Source: Bimastos eiseni
Taxonomy: Eukaryota; Annelida; Clitellata; Crassiclitellata; Lumbricidae
Assembly (NCBI GenBank): GCA_959347315.1
Contig: OY365819.1
Coordinates: 25,945,995 to 26,009,994, forward strand
Length of the DNA stretch: 64,000 nucleotides
Direction of reading: 5' to 3'
The notes under the pieces were generated by a model. That model was given only the letters and a program-made list of their open reading frames with translations. It did not search any database and was not told the origin of the DNA. The position numbers were made by a program, and so were the translations under genes. Below are positions 10,513-22,312 of the stretch, in pieces (the stretch's first letter is position 1; the number at the start of each line of letters is the position of its first letter).

Positions 10513-11316
10513 GCGTATAACAAACTTTCGTAAACCGTAGGTCGTTTATGAAGTTTATATAAATTACATATTTTGAATATCTGTAAACGGAATTTTCTTG
10601 CAGCTATCATGCTCTCTCAATATTAAAATAGAAGCTATACTGCTGAAAGGAATCCTTGCTTAAGTCGAAGATTGGATAATTAATAGAATCTTGTGTAATT
10701 AGACGCTGCATTGGCGTATAACAAACTTTCGTAAACCGTAGGTCGTTTATGAAGTTTATGTAAATTACATATTTTGAATATCTGTAAACGGAATTTTCTT
10801 GCAGCTATCATGCTCTCTCAATATTAAAATAGAAGCTATACTGCTGAAAGGAATCCTTGCTTAAGTCGAAGATTGGATAATTAATAGAATCTTGTGTAAT
10901 TAGACGCTGCATTGGCGTATAACAAACTTTCGTAAACCGTAGGTCGTTTATGAAGTTTATGTAAATTACATATTTTGAATATCTGTAAACGGAATTTTCT
11001 TGCAGCTATCATGCTCTCTCAATATTAAAATAGAAGCTATACTGCTGAAAGGAATCCTTGCTTAAGTCGAAGATTGGATAATTAATAGAATCTTGTGTAA
11101 TTAGACGCTGCATTGGCGTATAACAAACTTTCGTAAACCGTAGGTCGTTTATGAAGTTTATGTAAATTACATATTTTGAATATCTGTAAACGGAATTTTC
11201 TTGCAGCTATCATGCTCTCTCAATATTAAAATAGAAGCTATACTGCTGAAAGGAATCCTTGCTTAAGTCGAAGATTGGATAATTAATAGAATCTTGTGTA
11301 ATTAGACGCTGCATTG
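10513..11316. repeat. 201-bp tandem repeat, four near-identical copies
   Basis: Copies run 10513-10713, 10714-10914, 10915-11115 and 11116-11316. I find a single difference in the first copy (TTATATAAA versus TTATGTAAA). Each unit begins 'GCGTATAACAAACTTTCG' and ends 'GACGCTGCATTG'. A 37-bp part of the unit is repeated in inverse orientation at 12161-12197, so the array is an amplified end of the surrounding foldback element. The near identity points to very recent amplification. Confidence 0.95.
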
Positions 11317-12203
11317 GTGAAATGTTTAATGATTAATCAGAAGTTGGAGTGAAGAAAATAATTTTCTATAATATGAAGCCGCATTGATGAAAAGAATTCT
11401 GCTGAAGTGGAAGTGGGATCGATTAATATAATCGTGCTAAGTTGAAACAGTATTGGCAAAAAGTTTTGTGCCCAACTAGAAGCTTTGTCGATGAAAAATA
11501 TATGGCTTAAACAGAGGTTATATTAATAAAAACAATTCGTCTTTAAACGGAAGCTGGATTGATGAAAGCATTATTGCCTAAATTATATGGATTAATGAGA
11601 CAAAGATTCCATATGAGCAGGAGAACTAACTTGCACTGATTTCCGCTTCCACGTAAACGACGTTTATTTTACCAATCACGCGCTAGTTAGTCTTAATTCG
11701 TTTCAAGGATTCGGCTTCTAGAAATCTTTTATACGCAGAAATACGCAGAAATCTTTTCATCAATCCCGAATCCACTTGATCAGCAGACTTTCATCAATAC
11801 AGCTTAGACATTAATTATTTCAACAATTCATCTTTTAACTATAAAGTGATATTTTCATCATTCCCGCTTCTATTTACGAAGCATTCTTTGTCTAATCCCC
11901 ACCTCTAGTTAGGTAGAATTTTTTTTACTTAACACGGCTTCTATGTCGGCAATAATTCCTTTATTGATCCAAATTCTACTTAAATGGGAACTCTCAATCA
12001 ATCCAGCTTCTATTTAAGCACTAATTATTTCATCAATCTAACTTCTATTCAAAGACCTCCTTTATTCTGTCCAGATTCAGGTTATGCAATAACACATTCA
12101 TTGATCCAATTTCTATTGAGAAAAGAACTATTTTAAGCAAGCCAGTCAATAAAATTTCTTTACAGATATTCAAAATATGTAATTTACATAAACTTCACAA
12201 CAG
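10513..12203. mobile_element. Foldback-type element with tandemly amplified left end
   Basis: The right end (12161-12197) is an exact inverted copy of 37 bases that lie inside each 201-bp unit at the left. The interior is built of degenerate modules of about 33 bp. In the left half (11320-11610) they read 'AAGCTGGATTGATGAAA'; in the right half (11750-12110) they read the reverse complement 'TTTCATCAATCCNGCTTCTA'. The middle of symmetry is near 11650. No coding potential was seen. Confidence 0.65.
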
Positions 12204-13073
12204 TACTTTTATTAAATTAAATTAAATTTTATTAAATCGCCTTTTATACACTATTTTCATTCTTTGGTCAGTTCCTTGGCTGCTTGTGGCATCGCTGTCG
12301 ACAGTATGAAGGCTAATGCTAGAAGTCACATGCAGTCTTGGTTATATCATAAACATCGTAGCAGTCAAGATCCCCAATCTTAGGGACTTCGAAGTAGTGG
12401 TGTTCGTAAGGCGCGCTGACCACCATTTTCATCAGAGTAACGTTTGTCTAGAACGATTGCACAAATAATTTCGTAAACAATAATAGCCTGATCAAATCTT
12501 TGTAATGCATCAATAAATCAGTAGAAATTTACAGAACGCCCCTAAAAGCTACTACTTATAGGCGCTTTCGTTTCAGGCCAAACGAAAACCGCCTTGTAGA
12601 GCTGATTGCGTTTAACAGGAACTGCAATTGCGACTGGCTTAATCTTTCAGGTGACTCACTGCAGTCCAACTTTTGTCTGCTACTACACTATGTCTCTAAT
12701 TGATTGTGTCATCATAGGAGGAATTCTACATCAACACTTTACTGTCCATGTTTTCTATCTCAGGCACATGCATTGGTCCCTACTCTCGTTGTATAATTGC
12801 AACTGGCTTGTTGCTGGAATCACTAAATTCAATTTATAGACGCTCTGGGGACTTATGAACTTCTTAGGTAGAGTCGCAACTTATGCATAACATTCTGAGC
12901 ATAGGTCTTGAAGTCAAACCATTGCAAGAGCTCTGTGTTTAGGATGAATCTGAAACCAAAGCACACAACTAATAACACATTCAATTCTGCTGAACTAGCG
13001 TCAGTATTTTTCACCATTTGACCAAGACATCTGATCACTGTTTATCTCATACCCACATATCAAAAGCGTTAAG
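12204..13073. other. No recognised gene or element
   Basis: About 870 bp without convincing coding signals. Short open frames here lack codon structure or recognisable motifs. Confidence 0.5.
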
Positions 13074-13320
13074 TTAACCCTTTATGAAGCCAATTTTTTC
13101 TCATATTTTTAAAAATCATTACATTTCGTTCGTAGAATCACATGTAGACAGCATGCAATAAATATTTGGTCCCCTGAGCAATGACTATAAATATTGACAT
13201 ATCTATGGTATAAGTCTAGTTGCACACAAGTGTAAAAATGCACTATAAGCTGAGCTGCATGGCATGTATTCTTAGGGCCCATATAGTGCAATATTGCACT
13301 TCAGGCTAATAAAGGGTTGA
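13074..13320. mobile_element. piggyBac-like MITE, about 240 bp
   Basis: TTAA (13074-13077) is followed by CCCTTTATGAAGCC. The right end has GGCTAATAAAGGG followed by TTGA (13317-13320), a one-base change from TTAA. A TTAA target with CCCTTT ends is characteristic of the piggyBac group. No transposase is inside. Confidence 0.65.
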
Positions 13321-13645
13321 CAGGGTTTCGACTGCTGAACCAATATTTGCCAAGTCTGCGAAACAGACAGAATCAGGATCAATTCTGCTGATTCGACATC
13401 GTCATTTGTGTGATTATGTGATGCTTTTATTCCAAACACCTGACATGCTCATACGAGGTCAATGATATATTTTATGAGTCATTACTACTTATTATCAACC
13501 AGTATCAAATAATCAATAGCTACGTCTTCACTGGCGGATAACATTCATCATCGAGTCGTGGTTTCAATTTACAATTATAGTATTATGTTTTCAAACTATT
13601 CTAGAACTCAGTTTAAAACGATTGGACCATGCATACGATGTTGGT

Positions 13646-13724
13646 GAATCCGATTCCAATGATTCCAGTTTCATTGGCTATTAAATCAATAGCCAATGAA
13701 ACTGGAATCATTGGAATCGGATTC
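13646..13724. repeat. Perfect palindrome, 37-bp arms, 5-bp loop
   Basis: Arms 13646-13682 and 13688-13724 are exact reverse complements around the loop AAATC. The right arm merges with the end of the VWA exon remnant on the minus strand, so the palindrome looks like an inverted duplication of that sequence. Confidence 0.95.
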
Positions 13725-13728
13725 CGGA

Positions 13729-14075
13729 TTGACTTCTCTCATCAGATCGCTTGTTTCTTTGATGTAGTCGGTGAAGAGAATGAGAACGTTGCGTTTCCCC
13801 CGTCTTTCTCCTTTCCCCGGTTTGAATAATTCGTGGTTCGCTGCTAGAAATCCGACATTTGTATTCTTATCTCCTCCAGTCCATCCTCTGTATGTTATGT
13901 TCCCAATGGCTTCCACGACCTTTTCTTTTGTATATCTGAGATAACGGTTAGGAAATAAATAAATGCAGTTTTTGCGCTCATTAATGCCTGCGTCAAAGTC
14001 GATCGATAACGTATATTCGAGAACGAATACTGCCGACAGGTATTTGGAATGATTAGCCGTGAAGATGACCTCCCT
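13729..14075 (-). pseudogene. VWA-domain exon remnant
   Basis: The minus strand translates into the second half of a von Willebrand factor A domain. It runs 'YTKEKVVEAIGNITYRG', then 'TGGDKNTNVGFLAANHELF', then 'GERRGKRNVLILFTDYIKE'. The threonine of the metal-ion site (NTNVG) and its aspartate (FTD) are kept. Upstream, 'VIFTANHSKYLSAVFVLEY' resembles a preceding strand, but the DxSxS loop is not found. The frame then runs into the palindrome at 13646-13724. It could be a true exon of another VWA gene, but no partner exon was found within reach. It is not closely similar to the VWA modules at 37-41 kb. Confidence 0.5.
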
Positions 14076-14348
14076 CCATGCAGTAGACAGCCTCCTCTGC
14101 TCACTCGCCGGTTTAACCGTCTTCAAGCTTTCAACTCTCTCTACTCTTACGTGTACACTCTTCATGAGGTCACAACAAACTCCAAACGTTGATTTGCTCC
14201 TTATTGTCACGGCGCATTAATTGTGCTGTATTAATTAGACCTCCGTAGGTGTGCTTCGCTTCCTGCCTCCTTCGTCGTACCTCATGGTCCAGTGTTTGGA
14301 CCACTTCTTTGCACCTTAACTATAGAGCAGATAATTCTTTTTTGGTCC

Positions 14349-14650
14349 CAGTCAAGGCTCACGAAAGAGAATGCTCTGTCGATACGAACATTTTCACAAA
14401 GCGCTCTTATGCGGATTAATAGGCGAACGCGATTACCTTGAGCACACAATTAACTTAATTAGAATTTCGATAATTGGATAATTGGACATTTTTAGTATCG
14501 AATAGCAAAAATACGCCGTCATTCAATATAACAACAACCTCCACCTAGTGCTGCACGAGGGCAATTTCGCGGACGAAGTGGCGTATCGCTGAGTTCGAAA
14601 CTCAATCTCACCCGAAGCTGGACTGCAGGGATGTAGTTACTTATGCATTG
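14349..14650. repeat. Dispersed repeat, copy 2 (partner at 9594-9960)
   Basis: Shares block order with 9594-9960, including 'GGCTCACGAAA' and a 'GAGTTCGAAACTCAATC' block that resembles a pol III B box. Confidence 0.45.
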
Positions 14651-14784
14651 AGGCGGTAACCAGTAGTAAGGGCACACACGATGGCGACCATCAAAAGAGA
14701 GAACACAACAAATGACGCGCCACATAAGGGCGATCGACCAATAAGGGAGACACTCAAAGGTGCCCCATTCAAAATAAAGACCGG

Positions 14785-14885
14785 TTTTAATGGAAGTGGG
14801 AATGATGAATAGATTTCTATTCGCCGTGATTCCTTCGATAAATCCAGCTTTTAATTCAACATAATTTTCTCATCGATCCCGCCAA
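14785..14885. repeat. 33-bp module family (short inverted cluster)
   Basis: Contains 'ATGGAAGTGGGAATGATGAA' followed by the inverse 'ATAAATCCAGCTTTTAATT' and 'TCATCGATCCCGCC'. It is the same family as inside the elements at 10513-12203, 25756-26175 and 34661-36558. Confidence 0.55.
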
Positions 14886-14889
14886 GAAG

Positions 14890-16267
14890 GCACCGTCAGA
14901 CCAACGCATCTAATCTATTGCCGATGCGTTACGAGATTGGAAGCCAGCGCAAAGAATCCTGCATGCAGTCCGATAGCGTATTTAGAAAAGCTCCCAATGA
15001 GACAGGCAGCAAAGCGAAGAATCCGGTTGAGACACTTAATCAACACTTAATTGTCAAGTAGACTGGTGAAAAAGGCATGGACTATGGTATACGGTAACAG
15101 CTGCGTCACGAGATTGGGAGCGAGAAACAGTACGCAACTGGTTGAGTTGATAATAACAACAGCGGGAAAGCGTTTGATATGAGATTAAAAGTTAAGTTCC
15201 TGGTCTAGAAAGATCCTTAAGTCTCGGACAGAGTCAAGAAAGGTAAGACGAGGTAAGGTTTCAGCCACCAACCAATGGTCAACACCCGCCAGTCGTCTCG
15301 ACCACTTACTTAGTCATATGAAGTGAATTTTAGTAGCGTTGAGGAGAAGGCGGTTAGAGGCCAGTCAATCTGAGAGGGTATCCATAGCTACGCATATGTG
15401 CAGTACAACCGCCAAAGCAGAATGTCGACCGTTTGAATGGACCCCCGCCATTTAACGTCAGATGACTTGTATTTCAGCCAACGATCTAGTGACATATAAT
15501 ATACAAATTCTGCGATTGGAAACCTAAATGATTTTTGTGACATTTTGCCATGGAAATACTTATAACGTGCGTGCTATTTCATTTCGACTAGGCTCGGCAC
15601 GTGAAGGGGATTAGCTACATCAGTTTCAGATCTACATCGGGAAATAGGCTTACATAATAATAACTACTTTATTGCCGAAGTAACGATGCATTGTCCGTAG
15701 TGCGATTTAGAGTAACGAAAATGGCGTTTATGACCTAATGAATTTTAAAGATCAGTAAAAATCACAACACTGTTGAATGCTCTGCAATTATTAAATTTAA
15801 TCAGTAAGACAATTACTTTCAATTTAGACGACGTCTTTTTAATAAACGTAATAATCGGGTTAGTCATCCGTAACTTGGACATCCTGAAAATCGTTTACTC
15901 AACGACTAATTCTTGCAATTTTCCTGGCAAACTGTCATCGCTTACTTCTGCAAAAATACAAATGCAACGCTTTAGACAAATAATAGTCGACCATACTTTA
16001 TAGACCTTTATAAAACAGGTAGGCCTAATCTTCTATCTACAACGTTTCGCTGCTTGCACAAGTCCTATAAGTAGACTGCTACATACAAATTCACAAAATT
16101 ACATATAAGCATCCGTTGAAAGACTCGAACATGTATTTATGCAAACAATCATACTTGTGCAGATATACACAATACATATACAGAAAACGTGAGTGCACAC
16201 GTGCATATATACGTCCAATTTATAAAGCAAGTATGCAAGTGCACCAGTGTACTAGCCTCCAGTCCTA
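14890..16267. other. No recognised gene or element
   Basis: About 1.4 kb of non-coding DNA. Weak similarity to other parts of the window was not found by eye. Confidence 0.5.
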
Positions 16268-18165
16268 ATGGCGGCTGTGCTAAGGGAACTTCGAGGGTCT
16301 GCTTTCAGTTCGTGGGAATTTGTTGGAGCTTATGGTGATACGATGGCTTCGTTGGTGTTTCTTGAAGACACCAAAACTTACAGGACGGCCTTTTCAACAG
16401 TGGGCTGAACAATGGCCTCATACAATTCCGAATTCTGTTTTAGTGTGGAGTGACCTGCTGCTCGACTCCGAATTCTCCGGCCCTGCCTTCGCTGACATAC
16501 CACCTGTCACATTCTTTGAAGTCTTTAATCTTCTCAGTAGCATGGTTCCTAAATCATCAGCATTGGACTTCATACCTACATCACTCATCGTCTCTTGTTC
16601 TGATGTATTCTCTCACCTCGTTGCACACTTGGCCAACCTATCTTTTGCTGAAGGGTGCTTTCCTTCATGCTTCCTTCGTGCTTCAAATCTTCTTTAGTCA
16701 CGCCTTTACTTAAAAAGTCTGACCTTGACACTGGCAATTTGTCTAACTTCAGACCTATCTCCAACCTCAATAACATTTCCAAGATCCTTGAACGTCTCTT
16801 TCTTATGCGTATCAAGAGACACATTACTTCCACTCCCAACTTCACTCCCTACCAGTCAGCATATCGCGAAGGCTACTTCACGGAAACTGCTCTTGTCTCT
16901 ACACTGGATTACATCTTCTCATCTATTGACAATGGTAAAGCCTGCCTCTCTGTGTGTCTTGACCTTAGTGCAGCCTTTGACACTGTAGACCACCAGTTAC
17001 TCCTTGCAAGACTTGCAAAAAGCTTTGGTGTCTTTGGGACTGCCTTACACTGGTTAGCGTCATACCGCAATCAGCAGGTGGGCATTGGATCTGCTCAGTC
17101 AGAGTCCACACTTTGCACTGCTGGAGTCCCACAAGGATCTGTCCTCGGCCCTTTATTATTTACAGTCTTTACTTCCCCAATCAGTCGTATAGTTAAACAC
17201 TTTGGAATTCAATTACAACAGTATGCAGATGATACTCAGCTCCATATTGCTCTGTCAGACACTGATCAGTCTGGTAAACTAAAACTGGAAGAATGCCTCT
17301 CATCCATATTTGCATGGTTCTGTTTCAATGGTTTGGCCATAAACCCAGACAAGTCTGAAGCAATTGTATTTGGCTCATGTCAGCGCCTGCGTTCTTTCCC
17401 TATGTTCTCTAGCATTGAACTGGCGGGCACTGCTGTGCCGCTTTCAGACTCTGTCAAAACACTTGGGGTTACCCTCGACAGCAAGCTCACATTTCGACCT
17501 CACATAACAAGCCTTTGCAAATCTTGTTTCTACCACATCAGAGCAATACGTCACATAAGGTCGGCTCTAACCCAAAATGTGTCTGAAACTATAGCTTGCT
17601 CACTCTCGCCTCGATTATGCTAATTCACTTTTTGTCGGTCTCTCAGACCTTGAACTCAAAAGGCTTCAACGTATCCAAAATACGTTAGCTCGAGTAGTGC
17701 TACATGTCCAACTACGAACATGCTACTCTGCCCTACTCCATCAGCTGCATTGGCTCCCTGTTGAATTCAGAATCAAATTTAAGTTAGCTTGTTTGACCTA
17801 CAAAGCCATCATCACCACTACACCTACCTTTATTCATGCTCTACTAACTCCTTACATTCCTCCTCGTTGCTTACGATCATCAAGTACAGGTCTTTTATTT
17901 GAACCACGATGCAGACCAGTTATGGGCTCTCGTGCACTTCATGTCTCTGCTCCTAGGGAATGGAATCGACTGCCACTCTCTCTTCGTAGCTCAAATTCAC
18001 TTCCTTCCTTTAAAATGCGACTCAAAACTCACTATTTCTCTTTGGCTTTCAAGGATTTGGAAATCTGATTGCATCTTCTCCTGACAACTGACTATCCTAG
18101 CCTCAGATTCGCATTTAGGTGTGACCTTGTGCGCGTTACAAATTTATTATTATTATTATCATTAA
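16268..18165 (+). mobile_element. LINE of the L2/CR1 group, 3' part with (TTA)n tail
   Basis: The reverse transcriptase remnant (16320-18068) is followed by a 3' end reading 'GGTGTGACCTTGTGCGCG' and 'TTACAAA', then a TTA tract (18145-18165). The same terminal motif closes two short elements at 37563-37625 and 40353-40400, which suggests one LINE family and elements sharing its tail. The copy starts inside the ORF2 region, so the endonuclease is missing. Confidence 0.8.
16320..18068 (+). pseudogene. L2/CR1-like reverse transcriptase ORF, two frameshifts
   Basis: Three frame blocks join into one protein. 16320-16697 covers the pre-RT linker. 16655-17623 covers the RT core: 'PLLKKSDLDTGNLSNFRPIS', 'YQSAYREGYFTETAL', 'DLSAAFDTVDHQLLL', 'GVPQGSVLGPLLF' and the catalytic YADD at 17222-17233. 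The last block from about 17615 to 18068 covers the C-terminal domain (LHWLPVEFRIKFKLACLTYK; PREWNRLPLSLRS). The shifts lie near 16690 and 17610. The motifs fit the L2/CR1 group; the copy is not active. Confidence 0.85.
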
Positions 18166-19038
18166 TAATAATTCTGCTTTAGACTGACAGCCTTATTAGC
18201 TTACGGTCTACTCACTTAAGAGATGCTCAACATTTTGATTCTCATGTGTTGTCTGTTCGACGTCCATGTTAATTACATTTCATCGCTTGTTTGACCAGTT
18301 ACCTCTTCGCTTTCTTTTTTCCATGCCTTTTCTTTCATGTTTCCCTTTGACGTCGACGTCTTCATAGTAACTCATTGCCTATCTTTTTCGTATCCTCTCA
18401 TCTCTCTCTCTCTCTCTCTTTCTGTCTATCTCTGTCTGTCTGTTGTCTGTTTCTAAGCCTATTCCTCTGTCTCTATTCCTGTATATTTTCCAGTCGGACT
18501 TTATGACGACAATCAAATGTCATTTTGTACACATTGAATATAGAGGTTTTTCCAATGGTACTCTCTATAGTTCAGTGCAAGCTTTTCTAGGCCATAGTGC
18601 TCAAACATAATCCAATATTAAATGAAATAACGCAATATCAAAATATCCCTGCGGTCTCCATGCCCTTCGCAGGGTCGAGGAAGCTGGAAGGGTGGCTCAG
18701 CAGGTAAAGCATTCGCAAATAATAAATAATAATAATAATAAAGTAGTATTTAGATTAACTAGTGGCATCGTAAATTGCTGCTAATACCAGTATACATAAT
18801 GTTTTGGGGCGCAGACGCTTGTTTAGTGCCTTGTGCATGCATGTGTGCAGCACTCACCCATTGTCCGGCATCTTCGGAAAGCCATTCTGGGCAAAACTGC
18901 TCAAAGCCTACAAGCAAAATGATCAATCTCTGAATTAAAAGATGGAATGAGTTATCCATGACAGGCTAACACATTTCATACTTGTTTTCGACTGTAATAT
19001 ATTTTACCCATCACCATTATTAACAATGACGCTTCATT
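18166..19038. other. No confirmed gene; CT-rich tract and truncated tRNA-like head
   Basis: A CT-rich simple sequence lies at 18398-18450. At 18688-18720 'GGGTGGCTCAGCAGG' and 'TAAAGCATTCGC' resemble the 5' half of a tRNA, followed by AATAATAAT, which suggests a SINE fragment. See also the possible small exon at 18851-18900. Confidence 0.5.
18851..18900 (-). CDS. Possible orphan internal exon, 50 nt
   Basis: On the minus strand a pyrimidine-rich 'TTTTGCTTGTAG' is followed by 50 bases and then 'TGG' with the strong donor GTGAGTG. Two frames are open through it. No domain can be recognised in so short a piece, and no neighbouring exon was found. It may be chance or a repeat fragment. Confidence 0.2.
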
Positions 19039-20736
19039 CAGTGGCGTAGCGAAGGGGCGAACTGCCCCAGGCGGCACTTGTCCTAGGGGCAGCATTTTCA
19101 GTAAAAAAAATCATTGTTATATAAGTTGCATTCTTCAAGATTCTTGTTGCTCTTGTCTAAACCTGGCACACTGCTTTTTGGCTTTTTCTCGACTTAAAAC
19201 TAACATATACGATATACCGAAGTACATCAAAATGATCGAATGTGTATAAGCCTAGTGTTTATACACAAAAAAGCAGACCTCAGGTAATTTGGGACCCGAG
19301 GCATTCATCTATATAAGAGCGCCCCCAACCTCACCCTCGTTGCATGTGAGAAATATGGAGTCACTACATGGGACACAAAAACATTTTTTTAAATATGTAG
19401 ACGATTCTGGCATAGGAAAATTAATAGGAAAAGAGCGGGAGATTCAATGAGGTGTTTGGAGATTAGAAATCGTTGCTGGAAATGGAATAAACCCAAAACT
19501 TTTTTGTAACAACTAATTTATGAATTTATTTTTGTGTCATCATAACATTTTATTCCTGAAATGATAACTGTATTATCCCTAAACTTTGGCGCCCCAAAAT
19601 TTGGCGCCAAAGGCAGCTTCCTCTGTCGCCTATGCCAGGGGCTGTCCCAGCTAGACATGACGCATAAGAGAATTTAGATGTTATTATTATTCATTCGATA
19701 GGTGAGAAAGAAATGGCGAAATTAAATTAGCTAGCGTCCTCTGGAGATTAATATAATACAAAGTTGCAGACGACAAGATCATCTGCGTTGTCTTTGTATA
19801 TTTATTATTTTCATCTAAACTTTATTTCAACTTAACCGGCTAAATATGCTTACACTAACTTCATATATAAATTCTTTTTAAATAATTTAGTTTTTGAATT
19901 TTTACTTTTGTACGCTTATTAAATTAAATTACCTGCGTTTAGTAGCGGAGGTATCCAGGAAGTAGAACTGCCCTCTAGGCTGGGACCGTGGAAGCGACGC
20001 ACACAAGAATTTAGTGTTCGCGCACAAATGTTTTTCTCGAAAAACAAATAGACCTTCTAAGATGAACTGTAAATCAATACAAATAAATTGAAGGCTAATT
20101 ACAATGACGTACAATGCAATACATTATCTGCTCAAACTGCTCAAAGGCACATTATAGACAGGGGACCTTTGTTCGGTTATCAGAACTTATCACAATCGAA
20201 TTTTATGTAATTTTTCATGGTCTTGATTTAACTATCACCGCATGCAGGGTGGCCTTGCGCAAAAAAGTATGAACCATTTATAAAATGTTGCACACACAAT
20301 AATTCTTGCGGACAGGGTCGCCAATAAATTAGAGAGAACATTGCGTGACCAGTACGTACAGCCTATATCCATGTTCTTTTATATTTAAGTTTAAGTAGGA
20401 ATGAAAGTATGGACCGTACCGTTTCCGTAATCTGTATGATAAGTTACCAGTTACTAGTCTATTCTAATTACTATTCTTACAGTAACTATAGTTACCTCAT
20501 AATTAAATGATAATAAATGATCGCGTCGTCTAATCATGTGTGCACTTCAAGGCAAGTTTTTTTGGAAAATGGGCAATATCAAATTTCAGTTAAAATTAAT
20601 GCAATAATCATAATGCATATTGTTGAAAACACTCAAACAAGCGTCTTATATCCAGGATAGGCACAAGCATAAAGTGATGGAAAAAATAGACAGAGGCGCA
20701 TTTTGTTCCTTCGCCCCAGGCGGCACTTTGCCACTG
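19039..20736. mobile_element. Non-autonomous DNA element with CAGTGGC ends, 1.7 kb
   Basis: The left end CAGTGGCGTAGCGAAGGGG and the right end (read inward) CAGTGGCAAAGTGCCGCC share CAGTGGC, and both carry 'GCCCCAGGCGGCACT'. The flanking 8-mers GCTTCATT and ACTGCATT agree at six of eight positions, as expected for an old hAT insertion. No transposase is visible. A further GGCGCC-rich block at 19585-19650 may be the end of a nested copy. Confidence 0.5.
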
Positions 20737-20886
20737 ACTGCATTAATCTACTCATTTATTATATCCTGATAGTGTATTTAACTATTGACCATTTTATAGA
20801 CGTGTATTTTAGCGTATTTAATTATCTCGTTGATCATACCGTGTGTTTAGCGTAGCATGCATTTATTTGAAGGAAAACATTTACAC

Positions 20887-21345
20887 CAGCGGTTTTCAAC
20901 CGGTGGTACCCGTACCCTTACAGTAACAGACGTACGCCAGGTTTTTTCAAGAAATTTTAAAGAAAATTACATAAATATTTTGTGCAGAGACAGGCATTAA
21001 TCGCAGGTTTTAAAATGCCATATTCACGCATAATTATTACAGTTATACCATAACAGTAGTAGGTCTATACTGAATATTGTTAAATAATTTAATTTTCTTG
21101 TTACTAGTTTTATTCTATGTTTACCTATTCTTTGGACTCCGCTGTACTGTACATTCTAGAACAACAATAATTTTAATGTAACACATTTAACGAAATTCGT
21201 TAATAATATTATAATATTATTGATAATCTGTTTTAATAAAATAAATTGCCAAACAACCTTTCTGACAAGTTTTTTTCTGCTGTGGGTACGCACAAAAACT
21301 TTTCTAGTTTGAGGGTACAACAAAAAAGAAGGTTGGAAACTGCTG
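20887..21345. mobile_element. hAT MITE, 459 bp
   Basis: Ends CAGCGGTTTTCAACC and GGTTGGAAACTGCTG form an imperfect 15-bp inverted repeat clearly related to the complete hAT at 4476-7165. The flanks ATTTACAC (20879-20886) and GTTTAGAC (21346-21353) match at six of eight bases. The interior is non-coding, so this is an internally deleted relative. Confidence 0.8.
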
Positions 21346-21353
21346 GTTTAGAC

Positions 21354-21783
21354 AAACTTCTGAAACCATTTTGCCATGGTCAAATTGCAAATTTCATGGT
21401 TCTTCAAGGCGTGATTCGCGGACAACTTGGTGGTTTACGAAAGTGTTTGGTAAAACAAATTGTTTCTAAACTTCTTTAACACTAATCTAACATTATTTTT
21501 TTAATTAATTTTCTGTAACACTGATTTAACATTAATTTTATTGTTTCATTAATTTAACAATCTAACACAATCTAAATTAAAAACTAAAACATGTGAATAC
21601 AACAGAAACTCATAAAGTCATTTAAGCGTCGTCTGGCAATGTGGCCACTGTGAACAGATAAATGTTTTAGTAATGTTTCACATTTGTTTAATTTAACTTT
21701 TTTAATATTATGAAATCAGACTGAGGAAGCTTTCAACGCTCCCCCTTACGACTTACTTACGTGTTCTCACGTTTATTGGTCCG
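21354..21783. other. No recognised gene or element
   Basis: About 430 bp of AT-rich sequence without coding or repeat signals. Confidence 0.5.
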
Positions 21784-22069
21784 CAGGGGTGTAACAAGCG
21801 GGAGGCACCTGCCTCCCCCCAGTTTCAAAGATGAAGGGGCAAAGTCCCCCCCCCCCAGTTATAGTGCTCAGTGCCCCCCCCCCATATGCCTCCCCAAATC
21901 GGTTCTTTTTATGTTTATCCAATGGCTTTTTAAGATTACCTTTGTTAAAATAATTTGTGCCCTCATTTTTCAAATTTCGGGGGGAGGGGCAAAATTCATA
22001 AAGTGGGGGGCTTCGCGCAATATTTTATAAATTATGCCCCCCATTTTTCGAAACCTTGTTACGCCTCTG
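21784..22069. mobile_element. MITE with CAGGGGTGTAACAAG-type ends
   Basis: Left end CAGGGGTGTAACAAG; right end read inward CAGAGGCGTAACAAGG. Long C and G runs pair inside the ends. About 286 bp and non-coding. No clean target duplication was seen. Confidence 0.6.
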
Positions 22070-22312
22070 GTTCGACAACAATTATTAAAAAAATTTCGTT
22101 GGTCCTTGGCATCAAAACGTTCAAGAACCACTGGCCTAAAAGGCTGTCGCAGAACCTTATAATATTGGTCTATTATGCTGCCTGGGCATGGTCATGATGC
22201 TTGACGCTTCTATTGTAATTGAAAAATGCTAGTGATGTCAGTGATCTACAGATCGTTATCCAAGACAACCATCATCTTACGGCCTGCAATAACTATAGGC
22301 CTTCAGCTACCA

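Noticed and set aside
10337..10540. Polyasparagine protein
   Set aside because: Translation of an (AAT)n microsatellite without a promoter or domain.
10513..11316. CRISPR-like direct repeats
   Set aside because: Units are contiguous 201-bp copies without spacers in an animal genome; this is a satellite.
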